From: an uncultured Spongiibacteraceae bacterium | GTDB lineage: Bacteria > Pseudomonadota > Gammaproteobacteria > Pseudomonadales > Dasaniaceae | Direction: 5' to 3' | DNA: 9,173 nucleotides | Assembly: GCA_937969395.1 (NCBI GenBank) | Contig: CALBVI010000165.1 | Coordinates: forward strand, 1-9,173 | Shown here: in pieces, positions 1 through 7,320 of the stretch | Numbering within the stretch: position 1 is the first letter of the stretch | How the letters are laid out: every line of letters starts with the position of its first letter | Notes under the pieces: generated by a model | What the model saw: the letters and a program-made list of their open reading frames with translations, nothing else | Databases searched by the model: none | Told to the model about the DNA's origin: nothing | Position numbers and translations under genes: made by a program

Positions 1-1
1 G

Positions 2-964
2 CCCTTATTAAAAGTTGATCAGTTAAAAGTCCACTATGAAATTAGAGGTGGAGTACTTTTTCGTAAGCAGGCAACCAATTATGCTGTTGATGGTGTTTCA
101 TTCGAAATTAATCAAGGCGAAACGCTGGGTTTAGTTGGTGAGTCTGGCTGCGGAAAAAGCTCGCTGGCAAAAGCATTAATGTTGTTGGAGCCAACAACGG
201 CAGGTTATATATCTTTTCAGGATGAGGATGTTAATGAATTTTCTAAATCGCGATTGCGTGATTTTCGAAAAGACATGCAGATCATCTTTCAAGATCCGCT
301 TGAATCACTAAATTCTAGGCACACTGTAGGTGAGATTCTCGCTGAGCCATTTATTATCCATAAAATAGGCACGAAACAAGAACATAAACAATGGGTTAAA
401 GAGCTGCTAATAAAAGTAGGTTTGCAGGAAGACTGTGTTAATCGTTATCCTCATGAGTTTTCCGGTGGCCAGCGGCAGCGAATTGGTATCGCCAGAGCCA
501 TTGCCTTAAAGCCAAAGTTATTGGTTTGTGATGAACCTGTTTCTGCATTGGATGTATCTATTCAATCGCAAGTTTTGAATTTGTTGATGGAATTACAGCA
601 AGAAATGAATTTGGCAATACTGTTTATTTCACACGATTTATCTGTGGTTAAACATATCTCTGATAAAGTTTCGGTCATGTATTTAGGAAAAATCATTGAG
701 TCAGCAACAGCGGACAATTTATATCAACAGCCTTTTCATCCTTATACTCAGGCGTTGATCAGTGCGATTCCAAAACCAGTGCCAAGAAAAAACATTAAAA
801 GTATTACCTTACACGGTGAGTTGCCATCTTCAATAAATCCACCTTCGGGCTGCCGTTTTCACACTCGCTGCCCAAAAGTACAAGATTTGTGTCGAGAAAC
901 TGAACCGATATTAGAAGAACGACAAGGTGTTAGTAACCTTGTCGCCTGTCATTATATTGATTAA
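2..964 (+). CDS. Oligopeptide/dipeptide-type ABC importer ATP-binding subunit (OppF/DppF-like), 5' partial
   Basis: This is the cytoplasmic ATPase that powers uptake of peptides or a similar small solute through a two-permease ABC importer. The reading frame is open from base 2, so the N-terminus lies outside the window; 320 residues are visible and the family is usually about 320-330, so only a few are missing. In visible-residue numbering: Walker A GESGCGKS at 46-53, Q-loop Gln near 97 (IIFQDP), ABC signature SGGQRQR at 154-160, Walker B LLVCDEP at 173-179 with catalytic Glu178, D-loop SALDVS, and switch His211 (SHDL). The C-terminal oligopeptide-transporter extension follows (HPYTQALISAIPKP), with four cysteines at about 284, 290, 297 and 316; this Cys pattern is known in the family and binds an iron-sulfur cluster in some members. 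Partner permeases are presumably upstream, outside the window. The substrate cannot be read from the ATPase. The family assignment is secure; OppF versus DppF versus another paralogue is open. Confidence 0.93.
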   Translation, partial: PLLKVDQLKVHYEIRGGVLFRKQATNYAVDGVSFEINQGETLGLVGESGCGKSSLAKALMLLEPTTAGYISFQDEDVNEFSKSRLRDFRKDMQIIFQDPLESLNSRHTVGEILAEPFIIHKIGTKQEHKQWVKELLIKVGLQEDCVNRYPHEFSGGQRQRIGIARAIALKPKLLVCDEPVSALDVSIQSQVLNLLMELQQEMNLAILFISHDLSVVKHISDKVSVMYLGKIIESATADNLYQQPFHPYTQALISAIPKPVPRKNIKSITLHGELPSSINPPSGCRFHTRCPKVQDLCRETEPILEERQGVSNLVACHYID

Positions 965-996
965 AGATTGTTTAGTCTGAATAGCTAAACGCATTG

Positions 997-1020
997 AAAA
1001 CAAAGGCTGATTAACCAGCC
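997..1020 (-). terminator. Candidate intrinsic terminator of the YbaK-like/HDOD gene
   Basis: Read on the minus strand, GGCTGG-TTAA-TCAGCC forms a six-pair stem (one G-T wobble at the top) with a TTAA tetraloop, followed at once by the T-rich run TTTGTTTT. The gene's TAA stop codon lies within the loop. The stem is short but GC-rich at its base, and the position between two convergent genes is where a terminator is expected. A weaker AT-rich inverted repeat, GTTTAG at 970-975 with CTAAAC at 985-990, lies beyond it and has no T-run on either strand. Confidence 0.6.
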
Positions 1021-2387
1021 ATATTTGACACCATTAAATTAAGCTCAGTTGAAGATTCCATTACTTGTTTAATAGCTTCTTCAGCTTTTTCTGGGTCGAG
1101 GTGTAGTTGCTCGTAAACTGAAGCTGGGATCTCAGTTAATGGCGCATCGCCAATGCCATGTTTGCGTAAAAGTCGCGAAGCGATAAATAATAAATGCGCG
1201 TAAGTAGCATCTTCGTTTTCGTAGGTCACTTCATTCTGAAAACGAATGGCAGAGCTAACTTCTTCAGGCATATTCCATGATTTCATTAACCAGCTACCGA
1301 GTTGCTCACGGGTGACACCTAATAAGTGGCGTTCGATTAATGCATGGTTAGAAAACGGATTAGCTTCTTGGTAACGACAAATATTTGTGAAATGCGGTGG
1401 AAAAACTTGCGCTAAAATTAAATAGCCAAAGTTATGCAGCAAACCTGAAAGATAAGACAAACCCATTGATGGACGTTCCTTGGGGGGAATGGCACCAACT
1501 AATGCTTCAACTGCTGTTGCGGTATAAACCGCTTGCTCCCAGTAAGGTGAAAAACCTTTGGCGCAGTCTTTCGGCATCGACATTGATTTACCTAGGGCTA
1601 ACCCCAGCGATAAATTTAAAACCAAATCAAAACCTAATACACGTACGATCGCGTCGTGTACCGATTTTATTTTTCCTGGTGCGGCGTAATAAGGTGATGC
1701 AGCCCAGCTAACGACTTGCGCAGCGAGTGATGGATCGCTTTCAACAATATCGCTTAAGTCTTTTATATCCGCGTTCGGATCAACCCGCAATTTTATAATA
1801 CGTTGGGCGGTGTCAGGCAGTGGTGGAAATTCTAGTGTTTCTTCTAGTCGTTGTTTAATTCTCAGTTGAGTAAAGTTAGCAACGGCTTTGCTGATTTCTT
1901 CTACATCATCAACGTTATCTAATGTCCCTGCTTGTAATGATTGCTCCGCGATGGCAACCGTTCCAATAGTCGCTTCACTGATTAATTGTTTGAACTGTTG
2001 GGTTTCAAGGTCGATGATATTTTGTTCGCTGCCGCTATCGAGTTCGAGCTGTGTGAGTTCGAGTAAACGTTGATCTACCACTAAATCATAGTTAAGTGCT
2101 CTGGGTACCGTGGGTAGACGTTCAAGCTGTAGCTTGCTGCAAATAGTTTCAATGTCATTACTTGATGTGGGTTTTAATTTGCGATCGGTTAATGTGCCGA
2201 CAGCATCAATATCTAAAATACTATCGGCACCATAGAGTACTTGTACCTTGCCGTCGCTATCTTCCAGCAATGCGGTTTTAACAGAATTTGCTTGAGTTGA
2301 TAGCGCAAACTGCTGACTCGATTCAGTAATACCGTATTCAATATTATGTTGGGTTAAAACTTGTTCAATGGCAGCCGGAACTGACAT
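1011..2387 (-). CDS. YbaK-like (aminoacyl-tRNA deacylase-type) / HDOD fusion protein
   Basis: A 458-residue cytoplasmic protein with two recognisable parts. Residues about 1-150 resemble the YbaK/ProX tRNA-editing fold: VKTALLED around Lys37, where the family keeps a conserved lysine, then a DIDAVGTL segment and VPRALNYDLVVD near 94-105. Residues about 185-385 are an HDOD domain, beginning FPPLPDTAQRIIKL and continuing through DPSLAAQVVSWAASPYY and IVRVLGFDLVLNLSLG. The position that is His-Asp in true HD hydrolases reads His318-Asn319 (GLLHNFG), and an upstream metal-ligand position appears to be Tyr282, so phosphohydrolase activity is unlikely, as usual for HDOD proteins, which act mainly as signalling or regulatory modules. 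No signal peptide or membrane segment is seen. The ATG start is supported by AAGGAG six bases upstream. It follows recG after a gap of nearly 200 nt. Domain architecture is confident; biochemical role is unknown, and real tRNA editing is uncertain. Confidence 0.88.
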   Translation of the reverse strand: MSVPAAIEQVLTQHNIEYGITESSQQFALSTQANSVKTALLEDSDGKVQVLYGADSILDIDAVGTLTDRKLKPTSSNDIETICSKLQLERLPTVPRALNYDLVVDQRLLELTQLELDSGSEQNIIDLETQQFKQLISEATIGTVAIAEQSLQAGTLDNVDDVEEISKAVANFTQLRIKQRLEETLEFPPLPDTAQRIIKLRVDPNADIKDLSDIVESDPSLAAQVVSWAASPYYAAPGKIKSVHDAIVRVLGFDLVLNLSLGLALGKSMSMPKDCAKGFSPYWEQAVYTATAVEALVGAIPPKERPSMGLSYLSGLLHNFGYLILAQVFPPHFTNICRYQEANPFSNHALIERHLLGVTREQLGSWLMKSWNMPEEVSSAIRFQNEVTYENEDATYAHLLFIASRLLRKHGIGDAPLTEIPASVYEQLHLDPEKAEEAIKQVMESSTELNLMVSNMAG

Positions 2388-2393
2388 GCATAT

Positions 2394-2399
2394 CTCCTT
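2394..2399 (-). promoter_or_regulatory. Ribosome binding site of the YbaK-like/HDOD gene
   Basis: On the minus strand AAGGAG lies six bases before the ATG at 2387. It is a near-perfect Shine-Dalgarno sequence and fixes the start of the gene. It is the strongest such site in the minus-strand block; recG has none that I can see. Confidence 0.85.
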
Positions 2400-2468
2400 G
2401 GAGCGGGTGTTTTAAAGTTGGCTAGTTGTGCGATTAGTATCTTGTGGATAGACGCGTTTACAGCAACA

Positions 2469-2496
2469 CTTATAACAGGCTTAATTTTAGGGTTAA
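2469..2496 (-). promoter_or_regulatory. Candidate sigma70 promoter for the YbaK-like/HDOD gene
   Basis: On the minus strand TTAACC (4 of 6 matches to TTGACA) is separated by 16 bases from TATAAG (5 of 6 matches to TATAAT). Transcription would start near 2462 and give a leader of about 75 nt. A second possibility just upstream is TTAAAG, 17 bases, TAAAAT. The roughly 190-nt gap after recG and the strong ribosome site support a promoter here, but AT-rich sequence gives such matches by chance and read-through from recG is also possible. I see no RNA structure or credible small gene in this gap. Confidence 0.35.
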
Positions 2497-2595
2497 CTTA
2501 TTTTGTCTTTAAGTGTAGTTCAAGGCGAAGAGTTGTGCGTATTTATAGGAGTGATTGTATGGGCGGTCTTTCACAAATTAGATCAGTAGTTAGCT

Positions 2596-4707
2596 CTAAA
2601 CCTGTGCGTATTGCTCACCATCCGCTAGCCAGCGTTTGATTAGCGGGTCAACATGAGCGGGGTAGTGCTGAATAATATTTTGCGCATCTTGTTTTACTGC
2701 TTCAAGTAAATGGCCATCTCGCTCTAAATTGGCGATGCGCAATTGTGCTAAGCCTGTTTGGCGGGTGCCCAACAACTCACCGGGGCCACGTAATTCTAAA
2801 TCCTTTTCAGCAATTACAAAGCCGTCGCTGCTTTGTCGCATGGTTTGTAGCCGCTGCCTACCCAGCTGTCCCAAAGGAGATTGGTACATCAATACGCAGT
2901 GACTAGCAGTAGAGCCTCGTCCCACGCGGCCGCGCAATTGGTGCAGTTGAGATAACCCCAGCCGTTCAGCGTTCTCAATGATCATTAGACTGGCGTTGGC
3001 AACATCGACACCCACTTCAATGACGGTGGTGGCTACTAGCACGTCTAGCTCATGGTCTTTAAAGCTTTGCATGGTAGAGACTTTTTGGTCGGGCTTCATT
3101 CGACCGTGGATTAGGCCGATGCGCAGCTCCGGCAATGTTTGCTGTAGTTGCTCCCAGCTGTCTTCTGCCGCTTGCGCGGCCAGTGATTCTGACTCTTCAA
3201 TTAAGGTACAAACCCAATAAGCTTGGCGGCCTTCGCTACAGGCGTTGCGAACACGTTCGACAACTTGGGCGCGGCGGGCGTTATCGATGACCACGGTGTT
3301 AATGGGCGTGCGCCCCGGTGGCAGTTCGTCGATAACAGAGGTATCGAGATCGGCATAGGCGCTCATCGCTAAGGTTCTGGGTATAGGCGTGGCGGTCATA
3401 ATAAGTTGATGCGGATGGCCGATGTCTGCACTGGCTTTTTCTTTTAAGGCCAAGCGTTGATGCACACCAAAGCGATGCTGCTCATCAATAACGGCCAGCC
3501 CTAATTTGGCGAATACCACTTCGTCTTGAAACAAGGCATGGGTGCCAATAATGATCGAGGCTTCATGTTGTGCAATCGCCGCTAATTGTTGCTGTCGCGC
3601 TTTGCCTTTTACTTTGCCGGTCAGCCACGCCAGCTTGATACCTAGCGGCGTTAGCCATTGGCTAAAATTGTTGAAATGTTGTTCCGCCAATATCTCCGTC
3701 GGCGCCATAATCGCGACTTGGTAGCCACTGGCAACAGCTTGTAAAGCTGCAATAGCCGCGACCACGGTTTTGCCAGAACCTACATCGCCTTGTACCAATC
3801 TCAGCATAGGTTTGCCTTGCTTAAGATCAGTGCGAATCTCTGTACAAACTCGTTGCTGGGCAGCGGTTAGCTCAAACCCTAGCTGCTTGATAAATTGCGG
3901 ACTCAGCTCATCTTTAACCGCCATAGCAGGCGCGCCATAATTTTGCGTTTGTTGACGCAGTTTAAGCAGGCTGAGATTGTGGGCCAGTAACTCTTCATAG
4001 GCCAATCGTTGCTGAAAAGGGTGTTCGCCTTCAAGCAGTAGTGCCTGTGAGGTAAGGTTGGTCGCATCAGCCGGTGGGTGATGAAGATAGAGCAGGGCGG
4101 TTTCTAGTGAGACCGGCGCGGAGCCTAATTCGGGTGCCTGCGGCAACCATTCAATCAATGTATTGGGCTGCAATAAAGTGAGCGCTTGCTTACTCATGTT
4201 GCGCCAACCAATCTGAGTTAGCCCGTCTTTGCTAGGGTAAATCGGCGTTAAATGTGTTTCTACCGGTGGTGGCTTTTGATCATCAATCGCATGATATTCA
4301 GGGTGGTAAAACTCCAGCCCGCTGCTGCCTCGTCTGGCCTCACCATAGCAACGTAGCCGAGTGCCAATGGCGAGATTTTGTTTTTGTGCCGCAGAAAAAT
4401 GAAAGAAGCGCAGCGTTACCGTGCCGGTGCCATCTTGTAAACGACAAACCAAACTGCGACGGCGGCCAAAGGCAATATCAGCCGCTTTTATCTCGCCTTC
4501 AATCACACTATCGCCGCCGGGTTGTAGCGCACCAATTGGCGTAACGCGGGTGCGATCTTGATAGCGCAATGGCAGGTGAAAGAGCAAATCCTGCACCGTA
4601 TAAATCGATAGCGCCTTGAGCTTTTCAGCCATGCTCGGGCCGACGCCTTTCAGTACCTGTACTGAAAGTTGATCGAGGGTCTTATTGCTCGAGTCGCTGC
4701 TGCTCAT
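2596..4707 (-). CDS. recG: ATP-dependent DNA helicase RecG
   Basis: RecG is a double-stranded DNA translocase that reverses stalled replication forks and branch-migrates recombination intermediates. The product is 703 residues, close to the 693 of E. coli RecG. The N-terminal wedge/OB region occupies about residues 10-150 (VLKGVGPSMAEKL, LPLRYQDRT, then the OB strand segment VCRLQDGTGTVTLRFFHF). The helicase core carries Walker A GDVGSGKT at 307-314, the DEQH box at 408-411 (AVIDEQHRFG), motif III TAT at 438-440 (MTATPIPRTLAMS), and motif VI QLRGRVGRG at 590-598. The C-terminal part ELRGPGELLGTRQTG is typical of RecG. All motifs are intact. It begins 10 nt after the oxyR stop codon with no obvious Shine-Dalgarno sequence, which suggests co-transcription and translational coupling with oxyR. 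An oxyR-recG operon is described in Pseudomonas aeruginosa. Confidence 0.98.
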   Translation of the reverse strand: MSSSDSSNKTLDQLSVQVLKGVGPSMAEKLKALSIYTVQDLLFHLPLRYQDRTRVTPIGALQPGGDSVIEGEIKAADIAFGRRRSLVCRLQDGTGTVTLRFFHFSAAQKQNLAIGTRLRCYGEARRGSSGLEFYHPEYHAIDDQKPPPVETHLTPIYPSKDGLTQIGWRNMSKQALTLLQPNTLIEWLPQAPELGSAPVSLETALLYLHHPPADATNLTSQALLLEGEHPFQQRLAYEELLAHNLSLLKLRQQTQNYGAPAMAVKDELSPQFIKQLGFELTAAQQRVCTEIRTDLKQGKPMLRLVQGDVGSGKTVVAAIAALQAVASGYQVAIMAPTEILAEQHFNNFSQWLTPLGIKLAWLTGKVKGKARQQQLAAIAQHEASIIIGTHALFQDEVVFAKLGLAVIDEQHRFGVHQRLALKEKASADIGHPHQLIMTATPIPRTLAMSAYADLDTSVIDELPPGRTPINTVVIDNARRAQVVERVRNACSEGRQAYWVCTLIEESESLAAQAAEDSWEQLQQTLPELRIGLIHGRMKPDQKVSTMQSFKDHELDVLVATTVIEVGVDVANASLMIIENAERLGLSQLHQLRGRVGRGSTASHCVLMYQSPLGQLGRQRLQTMRQSSDGFVIAEKDLELRGPGELLGTRQTGLAQLRIANLERDGHLLEAVKQDAQNIIQHYPAHVDPLIKRWLADGEQYAQV

Positions 4708-4717
4708 AACGGCTTAT

Positions 4718-5650
4718 TTAATGGCTAGAGGAATCAAGCGATTGATTATTGAGATGAGATTGACGAGTCGCCTGTCCCAACACATCAATCGCTTGATGAC
4801 GCGGAAAGCTCGCGCGCCATGCCAGCGCAACAGTTCGTTTGGCCGCAGCGCATTTTAAGGGCTTGGTGACTAAACTCTCGCTACCGTAACGACTTAATTG
4901 CGCCGCCGAGGCTGGCAGAATAGTAATGCCGAGGCCAGAGGCGACCATATATTTCAGGGTTTCCAGTGAGCTACCTTCAACTACAGACTGCAGAGGGTTG
5001 TCGCTCATAACCCCTTTTAGATCAGGGCAGGCATCCAGCACTTGGTCGCGAAAGCAGTGGCCTTCACCGAGTAAGAGCACCTGTTCTTTTTCGAGTTGTT
5101 TAGGGGTAATGCTGTCTTTTTTACTGAGAGGGTGCTCTTTATTGAGCAGCACCACAAAGTCTTCCTCGTAGAGACTTTGCGTCACCACATCGGGTTCATT
5201 AAAGGGTAGCGCGATAAGAATGGCATCAAGCTCACCGTTGCGAAGCTTCTCCCGTAGAACGGAGGTGTAATTCTCAGCAATATAAAGTGGCATGACCGGC
5301 GCTAGTTTTTGCAGCGTAGGGATAAGATGTGGGAACAAATAGGGCCCAATCGTGAAAATTGCTCCAATAGCTAATGTACTACCCAGCGGATCTTTGCCGA
5401 TCGTCGCCATTTCATTAATGACGTTAGCCTGCTCTAATACCGTTTGCGCTTGCTGAATAATCTGCTCGCCCAATTGTGTTGCTCGCACTTGGCCACGGCT
5501 GCGCTCAAAAATAGCCACGTCCAACTCTTCTTCCAGCTTTTTAATAGCAACACTTAAGGTTGGCTGGCTGACATAGCATTTCTCAGCCGCTTTACCAAAA
5601 TGCTGTGTTTGATGCAGGGCGACGATATAGCGCAATTCCGTTAAAGTCAT
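4718..5650 (-). CDS. oxyR: Peroxide-sensing LysR-type regulator OxyR
   Basis: OxyR activates peroxide-defence genes when hydrogen peroxide oxidises a reactive cysteine to form an intramolecular disulfide. The 310-residue protein has an N-terminal winged helix-turn-helix at about 1-60 (TELRYIVALHQTQHFGKAAE, SQPTLSVAIKKLE) and a LysR-type sensor domain from about 90. The diagnostic part is GEGHCFRDQVLDAC: Cys199 and Cys208 fall at exactly the E. coli OxyR numbers, together with Thr100, His198 and Arg201, residues associated with peroxide chemistry. This identifies it as a true OxyR rather than a generic LysR protein. The minus-strand sequence AGAAGAG about seven bases before the ATG is a modest ribosome site. 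It is divergent from the SDR gene, so the shared 145-nt gap probably holds both promoters; LysR regulators usually repress their own gene. No katG or ahpC is in view. Confidence 0.97.
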   Translation of the reverse strand: MTLTELRYIVALHQTQHFGKAAEKCYVSQPTLSVAIKKLEEELDVAIFERSRGQVRATQLGEQIIQQAQTVLEQANVINEMATIGKDPLGSTLAIGAIFTIGPYLFPHLIPTLQKLAPVMPLYIAENYTSVLREKLRNGELDAILIALPFNEPDVVTQSLYEEDFVVLLNKEHPLSKKDSITPKQLEKEQVLLLGEGHCFRDQVLDACPDLKGVMSDNPLQSVVEGSSLETLKYMVASGLGITILPASAAQLSRYGSESLVTKPLKCAAAKRTVALAWRASFPRHQAIDVLGQATRQSHLNNQSLDSSSH

Positions 5651-5721
5651 AGCTGGGCTCTTCTGTAATGCGTAATAAGTTTATCCGCACAGGTCAATTT
5701 GTACTGGTATGTAACTGAAGA

Positions 5722-5742
5722 GATAGATTAATATTTTCTATC
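5722..5742. promoter_or_regulatory. 21-bp inverted repeat in the oxyR/SDR divergent region, candidate operator
   Basis: GATAGA at 5722-5727 and TCTATC at 5737-5742 are perfect inverted arms around an AT-only 9-bp centre. The right arm runs into a further small palindrome, TATCGATA (5739-5746), and ATTG-G-CAAT follows at 5747-5755. On the minus strand TTGCCA (5749-5754) could be the -35 of an oxyR promoter whose weak -10 (ATTAAT or TATTAA, about 5727-5733) lies inside the repeat. The arms resemble the ATAG/CTAT tetrads of OxyR sites, but the spacing (15 bp between tetrad starts, not 11) does not fit the E. coli consensus. Autoregulation by OxyR is therefore only a possibility. Confidence 0.4.
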
Positions 5743-5783
5743 GATAATTGGCAATGGTTAAATTCAATTAATCAACAAAATAA

Positions 5784-5798
5784 AGGAAAGCTTCGTTG
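5784..5798 (+). promoter_or_regulatory. Ribosome binding site selecting a TTG start for the SDR gene
   Basis: AAGGAAAG spans 5783-5790, with its AGGA core at 5784-5787, eight bases before TTG at 5796. No in-frame ATG lies before the Rossmann strand; the only other in-frame start of note, GTG at 5823, has no purine-rich site before it. TTG is therefore the best-supported initiation codon. Confidence 0.65.
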
Positions 5799-6692
5799 GA
5801 GTTATATGAAGTTGAAAAAACAGTGTTGAAGCAAAACATACTATTGGTTGGCTGTGGTGATATTGGTATCGCCCTAGGCTCGCAACTCATCGAGCAGGGA
5901 GCCAACGTTTGGGGCCTACGCCGTGACCCCAGCCAGTTGCCTGCAGGCTTTCAGGGCGTAGCCGCAGATGTTTGCGATCCGCAAAGCTTATCGGTATTGA
6001 AAGGTGTAAGTAAGAAAGTAAATTTTGATAGCGTCGTTATCACTCTAACGCCGGGCCAATTTACCGATGAAGCCTACCAGCGCGTTTATGTTAATGGCCT
6101 AGCAAATCTACTGGCTGCACTTGCTGAGCAATCACCGCATATTTTTTATATCTCAAGTACCAGCGTTTATCACCAAACCGATGGCGGTTGGGTCGATGAA
6201 GAAAGTCCTGCCAACCCAACCAGCTTTTCTGGCCGCCGTTTATTAGAAGCTGAACAGCTATTGGCACAATCAAAGTTTGGTATAGAAGGTAGCTCCACGG
6301 TCATTCGCTTTGCCGGTATCTACGGCCCGGGTCGTCATCGACTCATCCAACAAGTCAGACAAGGTAAAGGCTGCGCCAAACAACCAGAGCTTTATACCAA
6401 CCGTATTCATCGCGATGATTGCGTCGGCTTTTTACTGTATCTCATTCATCAAAAAAATAAGCAAACGTTAGAAAAGTTATACATCGGGGTCGATAGTACA
6501 CCCGTCACCATGTGGGACTTAAAACAGTGGCTAGCGGAAGAGTTAGGCGTTGATCAAAAAACCTTAGCCGAAGAGGTGGTGACAAGACGCAATAGTAAAC
6601 GATGTAGCAATAAGCGAATGTTAGCGGCGGGATATGAAATGCGTTATGGGGATTATAGGGATGGTTATCGAGCGGTGATCGTATTGGAATAA
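5796..6692 (+). CDS. SDR-family NAD(P)-dependent epimerase/dehydratase-like protein (YeeZ-like)
   Basis: A cytoplasmic Rossmann-fold protein of 298 residues resembling the NAD-dependent epimerase/dehydratase branch, most like E. coli YeeZ in pattern. The nucleotide-binding motif GCGDIG is at 19-24, followed by strand VWGLRRDP. The segment ISSTSVY sits at 119-125, where extended SDRs carry the catalytic Ser/Thr. Where classical members have YxxxK, this one reads SFSGRR at 143-148, with Arg in place of the Lys; YeeZ-like proteins share this SGR pattern, so it is a family trait rather than damage. RFAGIYGPGRH at 171-181 and IHRDD at 204-208 are typical of the family. The C-terminal KRCSNKRMLAAGYEMRYGDYRDGY is also characteristic. 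Substrate and reaction are unknown. The start is TTG, supported by a good ribosome site. It is transcribed away from oxyR; a functional link is not shown. Confidence 0.85.
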   Translation: MELYEVEKTVLKQNILLVGCGDIGIALGSQLIEQGANVWGLRRDPSQLPAGFQGVAADVCDPQSLSVLKGVSKKVNFDSVVITLTPGQFTDEAYQRVYVNGLANLLAALAEQSPHIFYISSTSVYHQTDGGWVDEESPANPTSFSGRRLLEAEQLLAQSKFGIEGSSTVIRFAGIYGPGRHRLIQQVRQGKGCAKQPELYTNRIHRDDCVGFLLYLIHQKNKQTLEKLYIGVDSTPVTMWDLKQWLAEELGVDQKTLAEEVVTRRNSKRCSNKRMLAAGYEMRYGDYRDGYRAVIVLE

Positions 6693-6759
6693 TATATGGT
6701 GTAAGGCTTATGGTATTCCTTAGTGACTTTTACAATCCAGTAAGAATTATGGTGATGAT

Positions 6760-7257
6760 ATGGAATTATTTAAAATAATAAGTGTGCTTAGTGGTGCTGT
6801 GTCTTTTTTGTGGGGAGTTTGGATTTGGAGGGTTGCACAAAAAGATAAGATAGATTTTACAAGAACAGAAGCTGAAAATAAATTTGAATTGCGAAAGTTT
6901 GAGTTAACGAAGCCTTTTCTGGAAAAACAGCTATCAATTTATACAGAACTTGTATCAATTTGTGCATCCCTGGTAATTGATACTAACAGTAGAAAAGATG
7001 AGTTTTGGAAAATTTATTGGGGGCAGTTATCACTCGTCGACAACGCAGATGTTTCATCAGCTGTCGTTTCATTTGGGCAGGCCTTAGAGTACACGCCAGA
7101 TGATAAGTCTGAATTGAAGCAGAGAGCTATGCTCGTCGCAAATGCTTGCCGTAAATCATTATCTACATCGTGGGGAATTGAAGGTTGGGTAGATCCAGAT
7201 ATTGCGTTGCGTCCTAATGAATTAATGCAAACGAGTAATAATATTTCGATTGATTGA
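6760..7257 (+). CDS. Uncharacterised single-pass membrane protein
   Basis: I do not recognise a named family with a known function. The 165-residue product has one hydrophobic segment at about 5-23 (IISVLSGAVSFLWGVWIW) followed by basic residues (RVAQKDK), which predicts an N-terminal anchor with the rest in the cytoplasm. Residues about 32-75 are charged and helical (ELRKFELTKPFLEKQLSIYTEL), possibly a coiled coil. An aromatic patch FWKIYWGQLSLVD lies at 82-94 and the C-terminal tail is polar. The KPFLEKQL...Y and FW..YWG pattern seems familiar from hypothetical bacterial proteins, but that is memory, not a search. It begins the AT-rich stretch after the SDR gene. The ATG is preceded only by a weak GGTGAT. 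A weak TACAAT at 6731-6736 could be a -10 but lacks a convincing -35. Confidence 0.72.
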   Translation: MELFKIISVLSGAVSFLWGVWIWRVAQKDKIDFTRTEAENKFELRKFELTKPFLEKQLSIYTELVSICASLVIDTNSRKDEFWKIYWGQLSLVDNADVSSAVVSFGQALEYTPDDKSELKQRAMLVANACRKSLSTSWGIEGWVDPDIALRPNELMQTSNNISID

Positions 7258-7320
7258 CCTTTATAGAAATTAAGAAAGTGCGTTCTGGTTTTAAAGTTTC
7301 TGTATCTAACAAATATTAAA

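Noticed and set aside
2534..2612. Ten-base direct repeat TGTGCGTATT at 2534 and 2603
   Set aside because: Many ten-base repeats are expected by chance in a window of this size, and one copy is inside recG coding sequence.
2418..2639. Plus-strand 73-codon frame starting with TTG, with a hydrophobic segment, in the recG-HDOD gap
   Set aside because: No ribosome site before the TTG, it overlaps the end of recG antisense, and its second half mirrors recG codons. The hydrophobic stretch is what AT-rich non-coding DNA often gives.
5712..5763. Canonical OxyR binding site (four ATAG/CTAT tetrads at 11-bp steps)
   Set aside because: ATAG at 5723 and CTAT at 5738 are perfect, but tetrads at the expected offsets on either side match poorly. 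Recorded only as an inverted repeat.
6702..6722. TAAGG/CCTTA inverted repeat after the SDR gene as a terminator
   Set aside because: The stem is only five pairs with an 11-base loop and no T-run follows directly.
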